This document shows, one piece after another, positions 1 through 8,731 of a stretch of 64,000 bases of DNA (the stretch's first letter is position 1; each line of letters begins with the position of its first letter). The stretch is from Paraburkholderia sp. IMGN_8 (GTDB lineage Bacteria > Pseudomonadota > Gammaproteobacteria > Burkholderiales > Burkholderiaceae): assembly GCF_038050405.1 (NCBI RefSeq), contig NZ_CP150901.1, positions 3,472,001 to 3,536,000 on the forward strand. The letters run 5' to 3'. Under the pieces are notes generated by a model. That model did no database searches. It had not been told where the DNA came from and was given only the letters and a program-made list of their open reading frames with translations. Position numbers and translations under genes: made by a program.

Positions 1-979
1 GCGACACGCCATGCGCCGAATCGCCCGCGAACAGCACGTTGCCGTGCCGGAAGCTATCCATCCGCAAACACGAAAACGTATAGACGCTGACCCATTCCAG
101 TTCGAACTTCACGTCAGGCCCAAGCAACGCGCGCACGCGCGGAATCACACGTTCCGGCGTTTTTTCCAGCACAGGATCGGCGTCCCAGCCCAACTGAAAA
201 TCGATCCGCCACACGTTATCCGGCTGCCGATGCAACAGCACCGATTGATTCGGATGGAACGGCGGATCGAACCAGAACCAGCGCTCGGTCGGGAAGTCCG
301 CTTCCATTTTCACGTCGGCGATCAGGAAGCGGTCTTTGAACGTGACGCCCTTGCTGTCGAGTCCCATCAGATTGCGAATCGGACTGCGCGAGCCGTCGGC
401 GGCCACCACATAACGGCCGCGCAACGGATACGGACCGTTGGGCGTATCCACCGTCAGCGTGACGCTTGCGTCCTCGGTGCCCGGCGCGCCGTTCTGCTGC
501 ACGCCGACAACTTTGCTCTTCCAGCGGATCTCGAGATCAGGCATTTCCTGCACGCGTTCCAGCAGAAAGCCTTCGACGTAGTACTGCTGCAGATTGATGA
601 ACGCGGGCCGGTGATGGCCCGCTTCCGGCTGCAGATTGAACGTGTACACCAGTTCATCTTTCAGGAACACCTTGCCGACATTCCAGCTGATGCCCTTGTC
701 CACCATCCGCTGCCCACAGCCGAGCCGGTCGAAGATATCGAGCGAGCGCTTCGAAAAACAGATCGCCCGCGAACCGGTCGACAACGAACAGTCGTCGTCG
801 ACCAGCACGACCGGCACGCCCTGCTGCGCGATATCGATCGCGGCAGCGAGGCCCACCGGGCCCGCGCCGACCACGATCACGGGATAGGCCGCGTGCTCCG
901 TGCCGCCTTGTTCGCCTGGTTCGCTCTGTTCCCGGCACGGCTTATAGTCGAACGACAGCGTCTGGTAGTTGATGCTCAT
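1..979 (-). CDS. FAD-dependent aromatic-ring monooxygenase (C-terminus cut by window edge)
   Basis: This is the N-terminal 326 codons of a class A flavoprotein monooxygenase of the MhpA/PheA type, which hydroxylates aromatic substrates with NAD(P)H and O2. Near the N-terminus the Rossmann motif GAGPVGLAAA is visible, and close to the window edge LFAGDSAHGV forms the FAD ribityl-binding GD motif. Family members are usually 500-600 residues, so the C-terminus lies outside the window. The ATG at 979 is preceded by GGAGAC. The MBL hydrolase gene lies 45 bp upstream on the same strand, so the two probably form an aromatic-degradation operon. The substrate cannot be told from the sequence. Confidence 0.85.
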   Translation of the reverse strand, partial: MSINYQTLSFDYKPCREQSEPGEQGGTEHAAYPVIVVGAGPVGLAAAIDIAQQGVPVVLVDDDCSLSTGSRAICFSKRSLDIFDRLGCGQRMVDKGISWNVGKVFLKDELVYTFNLQPEAGHHRPAFINLQQYYVEGFLLERVQEMPDLEIRWKSKVVGVQQNGAPGTEDASVTLTVDTPNGPYPLRGRYVVAADGSRSPIRNLMGLDSKGVTFKDRFLIADVKMEADFPTERWFWFDPPFHPNQSVLLHRQPDNVWRIDFQLGWDADPVLEKTPERVIPRVRALLGPDVKFELEWVSVYTFSCLRMDSFRHGNVLFAGDSAHGVS

Positions 980-1024
980 CTTGTGTCTCCGTCCATCTCT
1001 GCTCTGCTGTACGCTTTTTTCTTG

Positions 1025-1984
1025 TCAGGCTTGCAGCGCGTCCCACATTTCCTTGTCACGCTGCGCGGTCCAGATGCGCGGATGCGTGATGCCGCTCGCT
1101 TCGTCGAACGCACGCGAGACGTCGAACGGCAGGCAGTGCTCGTAGATGAACACGTGGCCGAACTTCGGGTCCATCGCCTTGCGCGTGTGCGCCATCGCGG
1201 CCTTCAGATCGAGCTTCTGTTCGACTGCTTCGCGGCCCTGTTGCAGCAGCGTGGTGACGAAGTCCTTGGTGTAGTCGAGGCCCTTGTTGACGTCTTCCGG
1301 CGTGGTTAATGCAGGACCGCGGCCCGGCACGAGCTTCCCGGCGTTCAGCGCGCGCAGCGCTTCGAGCGTGGCCGGCCATTGTTCGAGTTGCGCGTCGCCG
1401 CAATAACACGCCGCGTCGTACTCGACCAGGTCGCCGGAGAACAGCACCTTCTGCGACGGCAGCCACACCACCGTGTCGCCCTTCGTATGACCCGCGCCCA
1501 GATGCGCGATGCGCACTTCGAGCTTGCCGAGGAACAGCGTCATTTCCTTTTCGAACACGAGCGTCGGCCAGGTCAGGCCCGGCACCGTTTCGACACCGGC
1601 AAACAGACGCGGGAAGCGTTCGATTTCCGACTTCATGTCCGCTTCGCCGCGCTCGACGATCATCTCGTACGTGCCGCGGCTCGCGATCACCTGCTGCGCG
1701 CCTTCCGCGAAATATGCCGACGCGCCGAGCACGCGCACCGCGTGGTAGTGCGACAGCACGACGTATTTGATCGGCTTGTCAGTGACGCTGCGAATCTTTG
1801 CGATGAGGTCTTGCGCCATGGCCGGCGTGGCGGTGGTGTCGACGATCAGCACGCCGTCGTCGCCGACGATCACGCCCGAGTTCGGATCGCCTTCAGCGGT
1901 GTACGCATAGGCGTTCTCGGACAACTGCGTCCACGTGACTTTTTTGACTTCCAGGTCGGCCTGGGATGCGAATGCCTTTGCCAT
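1025..1984 (-). CDS. MBL-fold metallo-hydrolase with altered metal motif
   Basis: A 319-residue metallo-beta-lactamase-fold protein. The ATG at 1984 is chosen because GGGAGAC lies just upstream; an in-frame start at 1999 lacks such a site. The region that normally reads HxHxDH is SHYHAVRVLGA, so the usual Asp and third His are replaced by Val and Arg. Downstream AGHTKGD and SGDLVEYD match later metal-ligand motifs. It sits upstream of the FAD monooxygenase and divergent from two IclR regulators, a common layout for aromatic-acid catabolism. It may hydrolyse a ring-cleavage or lactone intermediate, which is inference. Confidence 0.75.
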   Translation of the reverse strand: MAKAFASQADLEVKKVTWTQLSENAYAYTAEGDPNSGVIVGDDGVLIVDTTATPAMAQDLIAKIRSVTDKPIKYVVLSHYHAVRVLGASAYFAEGAQQVIASRGTYEMIVERGEADMKSEIERFPRLFAGVETVPGLTWPTLVFEKEMTLFLGKLEVRIAHLGAGHTKGDTVVWLPSQKVLFSGDLVEYDAACYCGDAQLEQWPATLEALRALNAGKLVPGRGPALTTPEDVNKGLDYTKDFVTTLLQQGREAVEQKLDLKAAMAHTRKAMDPKFGHVFIYEHCLPFDVSRAFDEASGITHPRIWTAQRDKEMWDALQA

Positions 1985-2148
1985 GCTTGTCTCCCTCAAA
2001 AGTTGGACGTGAGGCGAGACGGCCGGCTGCGCGCGCTTGCTGCGCAGGCTGACTGTATTGGAGGCTTGTCTCGCCCCGTTTTGACTCTATGACTGCACCG
2101 GTATGTCGGGGTGAATGCATCTTATGGCCGGGCCAGATTATTTGTCAA

Positions 2149-2166
2149 TAGCGAAATGTATCGCTA
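2149..2166. promoter_or_regulatory. Inverted repeat between MBL hydrolase and IclR genes
   Basis: A perfect inverted repeat TAGCGA-N6-TCGCTA lies in the divergent intergenic region, about 165 bp from the hydrolase start and 97 bp from the first IclR start. IclR-family proteins bind short palindromes in such positions. It is a candidate operator seen in sequence only. Confidence 0.45.
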
Positions 2167-2262
2167 TACGCAAATTTCAAAGCGCCTAAGATGATGGCAT
2201 GAAGGCGTGGGCCTTCGCGGGCCTTCGTTTAACATGGACCCTTTTTACGGACGAGCACGGGT

Positions 2263-3126
2263 GTGAGCAAAGCAGCGAAATCGGGCGTGGGCAAAGCCAA
2301 AGCCACCACCGGCGGCGAACCGGCGGATGGCGGCAAGACCCAACGCGGCATTCAGAGCGTCGAAGTGGGCGGCCGCGTGCTGCTGGCGCTCGCGCAGGCG
2401 CGCACGCCGCTGGCGTTGTCCGATCTCGCCGTCAGTGCGCAGATCGCGCCGGGACAGGCGCATGCCTATTTGGTGAGCCTGAGCCGGCTGGGTCTGATCA
2501 AGCGCGACGAGCTTTCGGGCCGCTACGAACCGGGCCCACTGTCGCTGCGGCTCGGCTTACTGCATCTGGAAAACCAGCCGGCGTTCCGCGCCGCGGTACC
2601 GCGCGTAGCCGCGCTGGCCGAAGCGATCGGTTTCAGCGTCGCAATCTGCATTGCCGGGCCGCAAGGGCCGACCATCGTTCGATATGAGCACGCGGGCTTT
2701 CCGTTGCACGTGAATCTGCATGTGGGCACGGTGATGTCGCTGCCGGCCACCTCGACTGGACGTGTGTTTTGCGCTTTTCTGCCGCGCGCCACACTGGACG
2801 GCATGTGGGCGAACCAGTCCGGCGCCGCCGATAGCCCGATGACGCCCCCCGGCGAGCGTGCCGCGTTCGAAGCGGCGCTCGCCGGGATCCGCGCACGCGG
2901 GCTCGAGTGCAGCGTCGACGTGCCGAGCCCGGGAATCAGCAGCCTGAGCGCGCCGGTGCTCGATGCCGACGGCCGCCTATGCCTCGCACTGACGGTAATC
3001 GGCTCGACCGGTGCAATCGACGTGGCCGCCGACGGCCCGATCGCCCGCGCGCTGCTCGCCGCGGCTCGAGACATTAGCGCCGAACTTGCCGCGGCGCCTT
3101 CCCTGCTCGCTTCTTCCGCATCGTGA
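2263..3126 (+). CDS. IclR-family transcriptional regulator (first of a coupled pair)
   Basis: A 287-residue regulator with an N-terminal winged helix (about residues 25-90: VLLALAQARTPLALSDLAV, then GQAHAYLVSLSRLGLIKRD) and a C-terminal IclR ligand-binding domain ending around GSTGAIDVAADG. The start is a GTG at 2263. Its stop codon overlaps the GTG start of a second IclR gene, so the two are translationally coupled. It is divergent from the MBL hydrolase/monooxygenase operon, which it probably controls. The effector is unknown. Confidence 0.88.
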   Translation: MSKAAKSGVGKAKATTGGEPADGGKTQRGIQSVEVGGRVLLALAQARTPLALSDLAVSAQIAPGQAHAYLVSLSRLGLIKRDELSGRYEPGPLSLRLGLLHLENQPAFRAAVPRVAALAEAIGFSVAICIAGPQGPTIVRYEHAGFPLHVNLHVGTVMSLPATSTGRVFCAFLPRATLDGMWANQSGAADSPMTPPGERAAFEAALAGIRARGLECSVDVPSPGISSLSAPVLDADGRLCLALTVIGSTGAIDVAADGPIARALLAAARDISAELAAAPSLLASSAS

Positions 3127-3998
3127 CCGACTCTCTCGACACCTCTAACGCCGTCGCCGCCGATGCGAAACCGCAGCGCGGCATCCAGTCGCTCGACAGC
3201 ACCGGCGAGTTGCTCGCCGCGCTGGTCGCGGCGGCCAGGCCATTGACATTGCGCGATCTGGCGGCCGCCGCGGGCATGCCGCCGGCCAAGGCCTTTCCGC
3301 ATCTGGTCAGCCTGCTGAAGATCGGTTTGCTCAATCGTGACGCGTCGGGTTGTTTCGAAGCCGGTCCGCTCGCGCTGGAGCTTGGCTTGATCGGCTTGCA
3401 ACGCTTATCGCCGACGCGCGAAGCCGAACCGGAAGTGGTCGAACTGGCTGCATCGACGGGAATGAGCGTCGCGATGGCGGTGCTCGGGCCGCTAGGGCCG
3501 ACCGTCGTGCGTCTGGAAGAATCGGCGCGGCCGCTGCATGTGAGCTTGCGGGTCGGCACGGTGATGTCGCTCGTCAATACCGCCATCGGCCGCGTGTTCG
3601 CCGCTTACGTCGCGGACGACGTGCGGAATGGCTTGCTGGCGCAGGATCATTTGCGGTTGGCGGGGGCCGATGCGACGGAGATTTTCACGACGGTAACAGC
3701 GGCGGCGGGCGGTAAAGAAGCAGCGTCGCCACAGTTGGCCAAACACTACGCTCAGCGCCTCGCGCAAATCCGCGCGGACGGCATCGATACTGCATTGAGC
3801 CGGCCGGTGCCGGGCATCAACACTCTGGCTGCGCCGGTGCTGGACCATACCGGCAGTATCTGTCTGGTCCTCGCGGTAATGGGGCCGACCGGCAGCTTCG
3901 ATAGCGAACTGGCGGGTGGGCCGGCGCAGACTTTGCGCGCGGCCACCCTGAGGTTGTCGCGGCGGTTTGGATGGATGGCGGTGAAGAGCGAAGGCTGA
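3123..3998 (+). CDS. IclR-family transcriptional regulator (second of a coupled pair)
   Basis: A 291-residue IclR protein starting at a GTG that overlaps the preceding stop (GTGA). It shares clear similarity with its neighbour: both have an RGIQS motif near residues 20-30, a helix-turn-helix about residues 30-90, PTVVRxExS-like and RVGTVMSL blocks in the effector domain, and a PGINTLAAPVLD block near the C-terminus. The pair is therefore a tandem duplication. The two proteins could act as a heteromer or respond to different ligands, which is inference. Confidence 0.87.
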   Translation: MTDSLDTSNAVAADAKPQRGIQSLDSTGELLAALVAAARPLTLRDLAAAAGMPPAKAFPHLVSLLKIGLLNRDASGCFEAGPLALELGLIGLQRLSPTREAEPEVVELAASTGMSVAMAVLGPLGPTVVRLEESARPLHVSLRVGTVMSLVNTAIGRVFAAYVADDVRNGLLAQDHLRLAGADATEIFTTVTAAAGGKEAASPQLAKHYAQRLAQIRADGIDTALSRPVPGINTLAAPVLDHTGSICLVLAVMGPTGSFDSELAGGPAQTLRAATLRLSRRFGWMAVKSEG

Positions 3999-4014
3999 AC
4001 TAATGAGCCTTCGC
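3988..4014 (+). terminator. Hairpin overlapping the stop of the IclR pair
   Basis: A perfect 9-bp stem, GCGAAGGCT paired with AGCCTTCGC, spans the TGA of the second IclR gene. A run of six T residues follows a little downstream. It probably terminates the IclR transcript before the convergent RpiR gene. Confidence 0.5.
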
Positions 4015-4152
4015 CGTAACTGCGTAGTAATCGTTTTTTCGAAAAACTGCCGATTTGTAATCGTTTTAGGAGCCGAGCAATCGAAATCGCAGCGCCACCG
4101 CACCAGTCAATCCCCACGACCTCCTGTGTCCGTTCGCAATTCACGCCAGCCG

Positions 4153-5016
4153 CTAATCCCCCGCCGCCTCCGGCTCATGCGACGACAACCGCGCTTTCGC
4201 GTGCCGCATCTTTTCAAGCGTCTTGGGCCTCGCCTTCAATGCGACGCCGATCGCCAGCGCATCCATGATGCACAGATGCACGAGCCGCGACACGCCCGGC
4301 GTATTCGGATCAATTGGACTCGGCACGCGCAGCAGCAGCGGAATATCGACCAACCACGCTAATCGCGAGCCGACATTAGTCAGCGCAATCGTAGTCGCGC
4401 CACGCTCCTTGGCGATCTGAATGCTTTCATTCACTTCGACGCTGCGTCCCGAATGCGAAATCGCAAACGCCACATCACCCGGCTCCATAAGGCCCGCGTA
4501 AAGACGTTGCAGATGACCATCGGTAAATGCAGTGGCCGAAATATCAAGCCGCAAAAACCGCAGCGCCGCATCTTGCGCAACGAGTCCCGACCCCGAGCCC
4601 ACGCCAAAGAAGAAAACCCGACCTGCGCCGGCCAGCGCCGCAATTGCACTCTCGAACACCGCCGGATCCAACGCACCACACGCATGCGTAATGCCATCGA
4701 CCGCAGCCTCACCCACCTTGTCCATCAGCGTCTGCACATCGTCGTCGCGCGCAACCGCAGTGGATGCGTACGGCAAACCGCCCGCCACGCTCTGCGCCAG
4801 TTGCATCTTGAAGTCGCGCAGCCCATGCGCGCCGATCGCGCGGCAAAAGCGCGTAACGGAAGGTTCGGACACATCCGCGCGCTGCGCAAGCTCGGTGATG
4901 CTCGCGCGCATGGCGAAGTCGACGTCGCTCAGCACCATGTCGGCGACCTTGCGCTCGGCGGGCCGCAAATTGGCCAGTGCGCCGCGGATGTGGGGAATCA
5001 AGTTCGGTGCGGACAC
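4153..5016 (-). CDS. RpiR/MurR-family regulator (HTH plus SIS domain)
   Basis: A 287-residue sugar-responsive regulator. The N-terminal HTH-6 domain (about residues 1-77) contains LAQRADVSEPSVTRFCRAIG. The C-terminal SIS sugar-phosphate isomerase-like domain (about 120-260) contains FFFGVGSGSGLVAQDAA and AISHSGRSVEV. The family binds phosphosugars and controls sugar uptake. It is 75 bp downstream of the ABC ATPase gene on the same strand, so it is likely the local regulator of the whole sugar transporter region. Palindromes at 7081 and 7222 are candidate binding sites. Confidence 0.88.
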   Translation of the reverse strand: MSAPNLIPHIRGALANLRPAERKVADMVLSDVDFAMRASITELAQRADVSEPSVTRFCRAIGAHGLRDFKMQLAQSVAGGLPYASTAVARDDDVQTLMDKVGEAAVDGITHACGALDPAVFESAIAALAGAGRVFFFGVGSGSGLVAQDAALRFLRLDISATAFTDGHLQRLYAGLMEPGDVAFAISHSGRSVEVNESIQIAKERGATTIALTNVGSRLAWLVDIPLLLRVPSPIDPNTPGVSRLVHLCIMDALAIGVALKARPKTLEKMRHAKARLSSHEPEAAGD

Positions 5017-5091
5017 CCGGTGTTCCTTAAGGGTTAAATGAATCCGCGTCGCGTCGCAGCTTCAATCAGCTTCAGTCGGGCAACACGCGGT

Positions 5092-6174
5092 TCAGACAAG
5101 CCTGCGTCCACTCTCCGTATCGAACAGATGAATATGTTCGGCCGGCAGGCGCAGCGTCACGCGCTGACCCGGCTCGATTTTCGAGCGCTGGCGGGTCGTC
5201 ACGCACCACGTGCTGCCGCCTATTTTCCCGTACAAATGGGTCTCCGCGCCAGTCGGCTCGACCACTTCGACTTCCATCGTGGCGTCCGGCGTCTGCGCTA
5301 ACGTCTCGATGTGTTCGGGCCGCACGCCGAGCGTGACCTTTGCGCCGACAGTTGCCGAAGCCGGCGCGCCCTCCAGAACAATCTCGCCACCGTCGTCGAG
5401 TTTCAACGCGAGGCCTTGCCCCTGCGTTCGGTTCACCAGCACGCCCTCGGCGAAATTCATCGACGGCGAGCCGAGGAAACTGGCGACGAACAGATTCGCA
5501 GGATGGTCGTACAGTTCCAGTGGCCGGCCGATCTGTTCGATACGCCCCGCATTCATCACGACGATGCGGTCGGCCATCGTCATCGCTTCGATCTGATCAT
5601 GCGTGACGTAGATCACCGTATTCTTCAGACGCTGATGCAGCGCCTTGATTTCCGTGCGCATTTGCACGCGCAGCTTCGCGTCGAGATTCGACAGCGGTTC
5701 GTCGAACAGGAACAGCGACGGCTCGCGCACCACCGCGCGGCCCATCGCCACGCGCTGCCGCTGACCGCCGGACAGCGCACGCGGCAAACGATCCAGATAG
5801 CCGCCGAGATTCAGCATCTTCGCGGCGGCTTCGATCCGCGGCTTGAAGCTCGCGGACGACTCCTTGCGAATCCGCGGCCCGAACGCGATGTTTTCGTAGA
5901 CGGACAGATGCGGATAGAGCGCGTAGCTCTGGAACACCATCGAGATATTGCGCTGCTGCGGCGCAAGGCTATTCGCACGCGTGCCGCCGATCATCAGATC
6001 GCCGCCACTGATCTCTTCGAGACCCGCCACCATTCGCATCAGCGTGCTCTTGCCACAACCCGACGGGCCGACCAGCACGACGAACTCGCCGTCGTCGATG
6101 TGCAGATCGATGCCGTGCACCACCTGCGTGTCGCCGTAGCGTTTGAAGATGCCGCTCAGTTGCACTGCTGCCAT
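5092..6174 (-). CDS. Sugar ABC transporter ATPase, MalK/UgpC type
   Basis: A 360-residue ATPase energising the MalFG-type permeases encoded divergently at 8.8-10.6 kb. Walker A is GPSGCGKST, the signature is LSGGQRQR, and Walker B is LFLFDEP. A C-terminal OB/TOBE regulatory region follows (about residues 235-360, VTLGVRPEHIE), typical of the CUT1 subfamily. The ATG at 6174 is chosen for the upstream GAGGAC; a longer start at 6222 lacks a ribosome binding site. The order SDR, ATPase, RpiR on the minus strand suggests one operon. Confidence 0.9.
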   Translation of the reverse strand: MAAVQLSGIFKRYGDTQVVHGIDLHIDDGEFVVLVGPSGCGKSTLMRMVAGLEEISGGDLMIGGTRANSLAPQQRNISMVFQSYALYPHLSVYENIAFGPRIRKESSASFKPRIEAAAKMLNLGGYLDRLPRALSGGQRQRVAMGRAVVREPSLFLFDEPLSNLDAKLRVQMRTEIKALHQRLKNTVIYVTHDQIEAMTMADRIVVMNAGRIEQIGRPLELYDHPANLFVASFLGSPSMNFAEGVLVNRTQGQGLALKLDDGGEIVLEGAPASATVGAKVTLGVRPEHIETLAQTPDATMEVEVVEPTGAETHLYGKIGGSTWCVTTRQRSKIEPGQRVTLRLPAEHIHLFDTESGRRLV

Positions 6175-6262
6175 GCTGTCCTCATAGTCGTGCTGTGGTG
6201 CGGCCTCGTTGTCGCGTTTCATTGACGCAAAGCACGCGCCGCGTTCATCTGTTCAAAGCGGT

Positions 6263-7036
6263 TCAAAGCGGTTCGAGCGTCAGTTCTTCGGCCATCAGGC
6301 GGTTGCCTGCCATCAAGCCGCCGTCGACCGGCAGCGCGACGCCGGTAATCACGCGCGCCATCGGCGACGCGAGAAACAGCACCGCGTCGGCGATGTCGTC
6401 GGGCGTGGCGAAGTCGCACAACGGATACCACTTCTTCAGATCCTCGAAGACCTGCGGATTTTTGTCGACCCGCGCCTGCCACGCCTGCGTCTTCACGGTG
6501 CCCGGACAGACGATGTTCGCGCGAATGCCATAGCGGCCGAGTTCGAGCGCCAGCGCTTTGGTGTAGCTGATGAGGCCGGCCTTCGCCGCGCTGTACGCCG
6601 GATGACCGAGCGCGGCCATGCCGTTCACAGAGCCGATCAGCACCAGCGCGCCCTTTTGCCGTTCGATCATCGACGTGCGCACCGCTTCCACCGTGTGATA
6701 CGTGCCGTTCAGATTCAGATGGACGTCGCGTTGCCAGCTGGCGGCGTCCGTCGTGGCAAGCGTCAGGCCTTCAGCTGCGCCCGCGTTCGCGACCAGCACA
6801 TCTACCGGACCGCGCGTCTTGACCGCATCGGCCACTGCTTGCTGGACCGCGGCAGCGTCGCCGAGGTCGACCGCAATCGGCGTGACGTGCGCCTCGCCTA
6901 GCTGGGCGCTGAGCGCGCCAAGCGCGTTCGCATCGATATCGAGCGCCAGCACCGTATCGCCCTGCTCCACGAAGCGCTTGCACAACACACTGCCGATTCC
7001 CCCGCAGGCGCCGGTTACCAACACCACACGATTCAT
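6263..7036 (-). CDS. SDR-family NAD(P)-dependent oxidoreductase
   Basis: A 257-residue classical short-chain dehydrogenase. The cofactor motif TGACGGIG is near residue 7, NAG is near 84, and the catalytic YSAAK is around residue 150, preceded by the active-site Ser in LIGSVNG. The ATG at 7036 follows GAGGGCGG. It leads the minus-strand operon with the ABC ATPase and RpiR regulator, so it probably oxidises the imported sugar, polyol or sugar acid. The exact substrate is not evident. Confidence 0.88.
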   Translation of the reverse strand: MNRVVLVTGACGGIGSVLCKRFVEQGDTVLALDIDANALGALSAQLGEAHVTPIAVDLGDAAAVQQAVADAVKTRGPVDVLVANAGAAEGLTLATTDAASWQRDVHLNLNGTYHTVEAVRTSMIERQKGALVLIGSVNGMAALGHPAYSAAKAGLISYTKALALELGRYGIRANIVCPGTVKTQAWQARVDKNPQVFEDLKKWYPLCDFATPDDIADAVLFLASPMARVITGVALPVDGGLMAGNRLMAEELTLEPL

Positions 7037-7080
7037 ATCCGCCCTCGTTCCTGAAACTGGTTGCCGCAGCCGGCCCACCG

Positions 7081-7095
7081 TGTAAATTTCCTACA
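7081..7095. promoter_or_regulatory. Candidate RpiR-type operator
   Basis: The 15-bp partial palindrome TGTAAATTTCCTACA lies about 45 bp upstream of the SDR start. Its TGTA...TACA ends resemble operators of HexR/RpiR-type regulators, and an rpiR-like gene lies in this operon. Seen in sequence; the binding role is inferred. Confidence 0.4.
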
Positions 7096-7221
7096 AACCC
7101 GTTGCCGACACAGTTGTCTAACCATCCCGAAGATTGGGTGTCCGTTTCTTCGCGGTGCACAAAATACTCCTGCTTTACAGCATCTTATGCACAAAACTGG
7201 CTAAGAAAAAATATGGCAGAC

Positions 7222-7253
7222 CCTACGTGACAAGCTATTTTTCGTCATGTAGG
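7222..7253. promoter_or_regulatory. Inverted repeat in the divergent sugar-operon promoter
   Basis: CCTACGTGAC and GTCATGTAGG form a 9-of-10 inverted repeat separated by 12 bp of AT-rich sequence. Its arms share the TGTAGG element with the site at 7081. It may be a second operator in the shared SDR/binding-protein promoter region. Confidence 0.4.
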
Positions 7254-7311
7254 ATTTTTTCAAACAATTCAACCCCAAGCGGCCGGCGACGGCAGCAGAC
7301 CACCCCCCACC

Positions 7312-7460
7312 ATCGTTGGATGGGACCGGAGTAAGTGCTTTGCATGGGACCAAAGTAAGCGCTAAAGCGCTAACTCTGGTCGACAGCTAAAGCGCAAACT
7401 CCGATCGACACCGTTGGATGGGCCCGGAGTAAGCGCTAAAGCGCAAACTCCGATCGACAC
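7312..7460 (+). repeat. Tandem imperfect repeats with hairpins in the 5' leader of the binding-protein gene
   Basis: A unit containing GTTGGATGGG-CCGGAGTAAGCGCT occurs twice (from 7314 and 7412), and AAAGCGC-AACTC-GATCGACA occurs three times. In the last unit CGGAGT (7425-7430) pairs with ACTCCG (7447-7452) around an inner GCGC-TAAA-GCGC. The array ends one base before the AGGAGAG ribosome binding site. It could control message stability or translation of the binding protein. Confidence 0.7.
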
Positions 7461-7471
7461 AGGAGAGAGAA

Positions 7472-8704
7472 ATGTCGTTGCATGCCCGTGCTTCCCTCGC
7501 GCTCGGCAAAGTTGCCGTGGCGCTCGCGTTTGCAGGTATCGCCGTCGCGGCTCACGCCGACACGGTCCGCGTCACCGTCGCGCATTACAGCGATGCCACC
7601 GCGCCGTACTTCGAAAAGATGGCCCGCAACTTCGAGAAGGCCAATCCCGGCACGACCATCAAGATCGAAGACGTGAACTGGGACACGCTGCAACAAAAGC
7701 TGCAAACGGACATTTCCGGCGGCGCGAACGCCGACCTGGCGATCGTCGGCACGCGCTGGCTGCTCGACTTCGTGAAGGACGACGTCGCCGAGCCGCTCGA
7801 CAGCTACATGGACCCGAGCTTCAAGGGCCGCTTCATCGGCCCCTTCCTCGCACCGGGCGAGATCAACGGCAAGGTGTACGGCCTGCCGATCGCAGCGTCC
7901 GCGCGCGCGCTCTACTACAACAAGGACCTCCTCGCGAAGGTCGGTTATCCCGACGGCCCGAAAACCTGGAACGACGTGATCGAGGCGTCGAAGAAGCTGA
8001 AGGCGCAGGGCGTTGCCGGCTTCGGTCTGCAAGGCAAGGAAATCGAAACCGACGTCTACTATTACTACGCCCTGTGGACCAACGGCGGCGACGTGGTCGG
8101 CAAGGACGGCAAGGCCGCGTTCAATTCGCCGGCCGGCATCAAGGCGGCCACGCTGTACAAGACCATGATCGACCAGGGGCTGACGCAACCGGGCGTCACC
8201 GGCTTCAGCCGTGAAGACGTGCAGAATCTGTTCAAGCAGGGCCGCGTCGCGATGATGATCTCCGCGCCCTTCCTCGCCAAGCAGATCAAGAAAGAGGCAC
8301 CCAACCTGAAGTACGGCATCGATCCGATCCCGATGGGCACGACGCACGCCACCTATGCGGTGACGGACTCGATCGTGATGTTCAAGAACTCGAAGGTGAA
8401 GAAGTCGGCATGGAAGTTCCTCGACTACCTGTTCACCAAGGAACCGCGTGTCGAGTTCACGACGACCGAAGGCTTCCTGCCGACCACCAAGGCTGAGGCG
8501 ACCGATCCGGCGTTCAACGATCCGGACACCAAGGCCTTCGTCGCACTGCTGCCGACGGCCCACTTCGCGCCGACCGTGACCGGTTGGGAAGACACCGCGA
8601 AGGCCGTGTCCGATGCGATGCAGTCGATCTATCTGGGCAAGGCGAAACCCGCCGACGCGTTGACTACAGCGGCGGCGCAAGCGAACAAGTCGCTCGGTCA
8701 TTGA
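7472..8704 (+). CDS. Sugar ABC transporter substrate-binding protein (CUT1)
   Basis: A 410-residue periplasmic binding protein of the MalE/UgpB class. A Sec signal peptide covers about residues 1-29, with likely cleavage after AHA. The mature part begins with a typical VRVTVAHYSD strand, and YGLPIAASARALYYNKDLL is the conserved central motif of this class. The ATG follows AGGAGAG. It is the first gene of the plus-strand operon with two permeases, while its ATPase is encoded divergently. The ligand is probably a sugar or polyol. Confidence 0.9.
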   Translation: MSLHARASLALGKVAVALAFAGIAVAAHADTVRVTVAHYSDATAPYFEKMARNFEKANPGTTIKIEDVNWDTLQQKLQTDISGGANADLAIVGTRWLLDFVKDDVAEPLDSYMDPSFKGRFIGPFLAPGEINGKVYGLPIAASARALYYNKDLLAKVGYPDGPKTWNDVIEASKKLKAQGVAGFGLQGKEIETDVYYYYALWTNGGDVVGKDGKAAFNSPAGIKAATLYKTMIDQGLTQPGVTGFSREDVQNLFKQGRVAMMISAPFLAKQIKKEAPNLKYGIDPIPMGTTHATYAVTDSIVMFKNSKVKKSAWKFLDYLFTKEPRVEFTTTEGFLPTTKAEATDPAFNDPDTKAFVALLPTAHFAPTVTGWEDTAKAVSDAMQSIYLGKAKPADALTTAAAQANKSLGH

Positions 8705-8731
8705 TCTCGTAGTGGTTCGCTGAACACGGAA

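Noticed and set aside
11..1309. A long plus-strand open frame at the left edge
   Set aside because: It is the antisense shadow of the FAD monooxygenase and MBL hydrolase genes, whose motifs read clearly on the minus strand.
4025..4068. A repeated GTAATCGTTTT element between the IclR pair and RpiR gene
   Set aside because: It lies between convergent genes where an operator is unlikely; probably part of terminator sequence.
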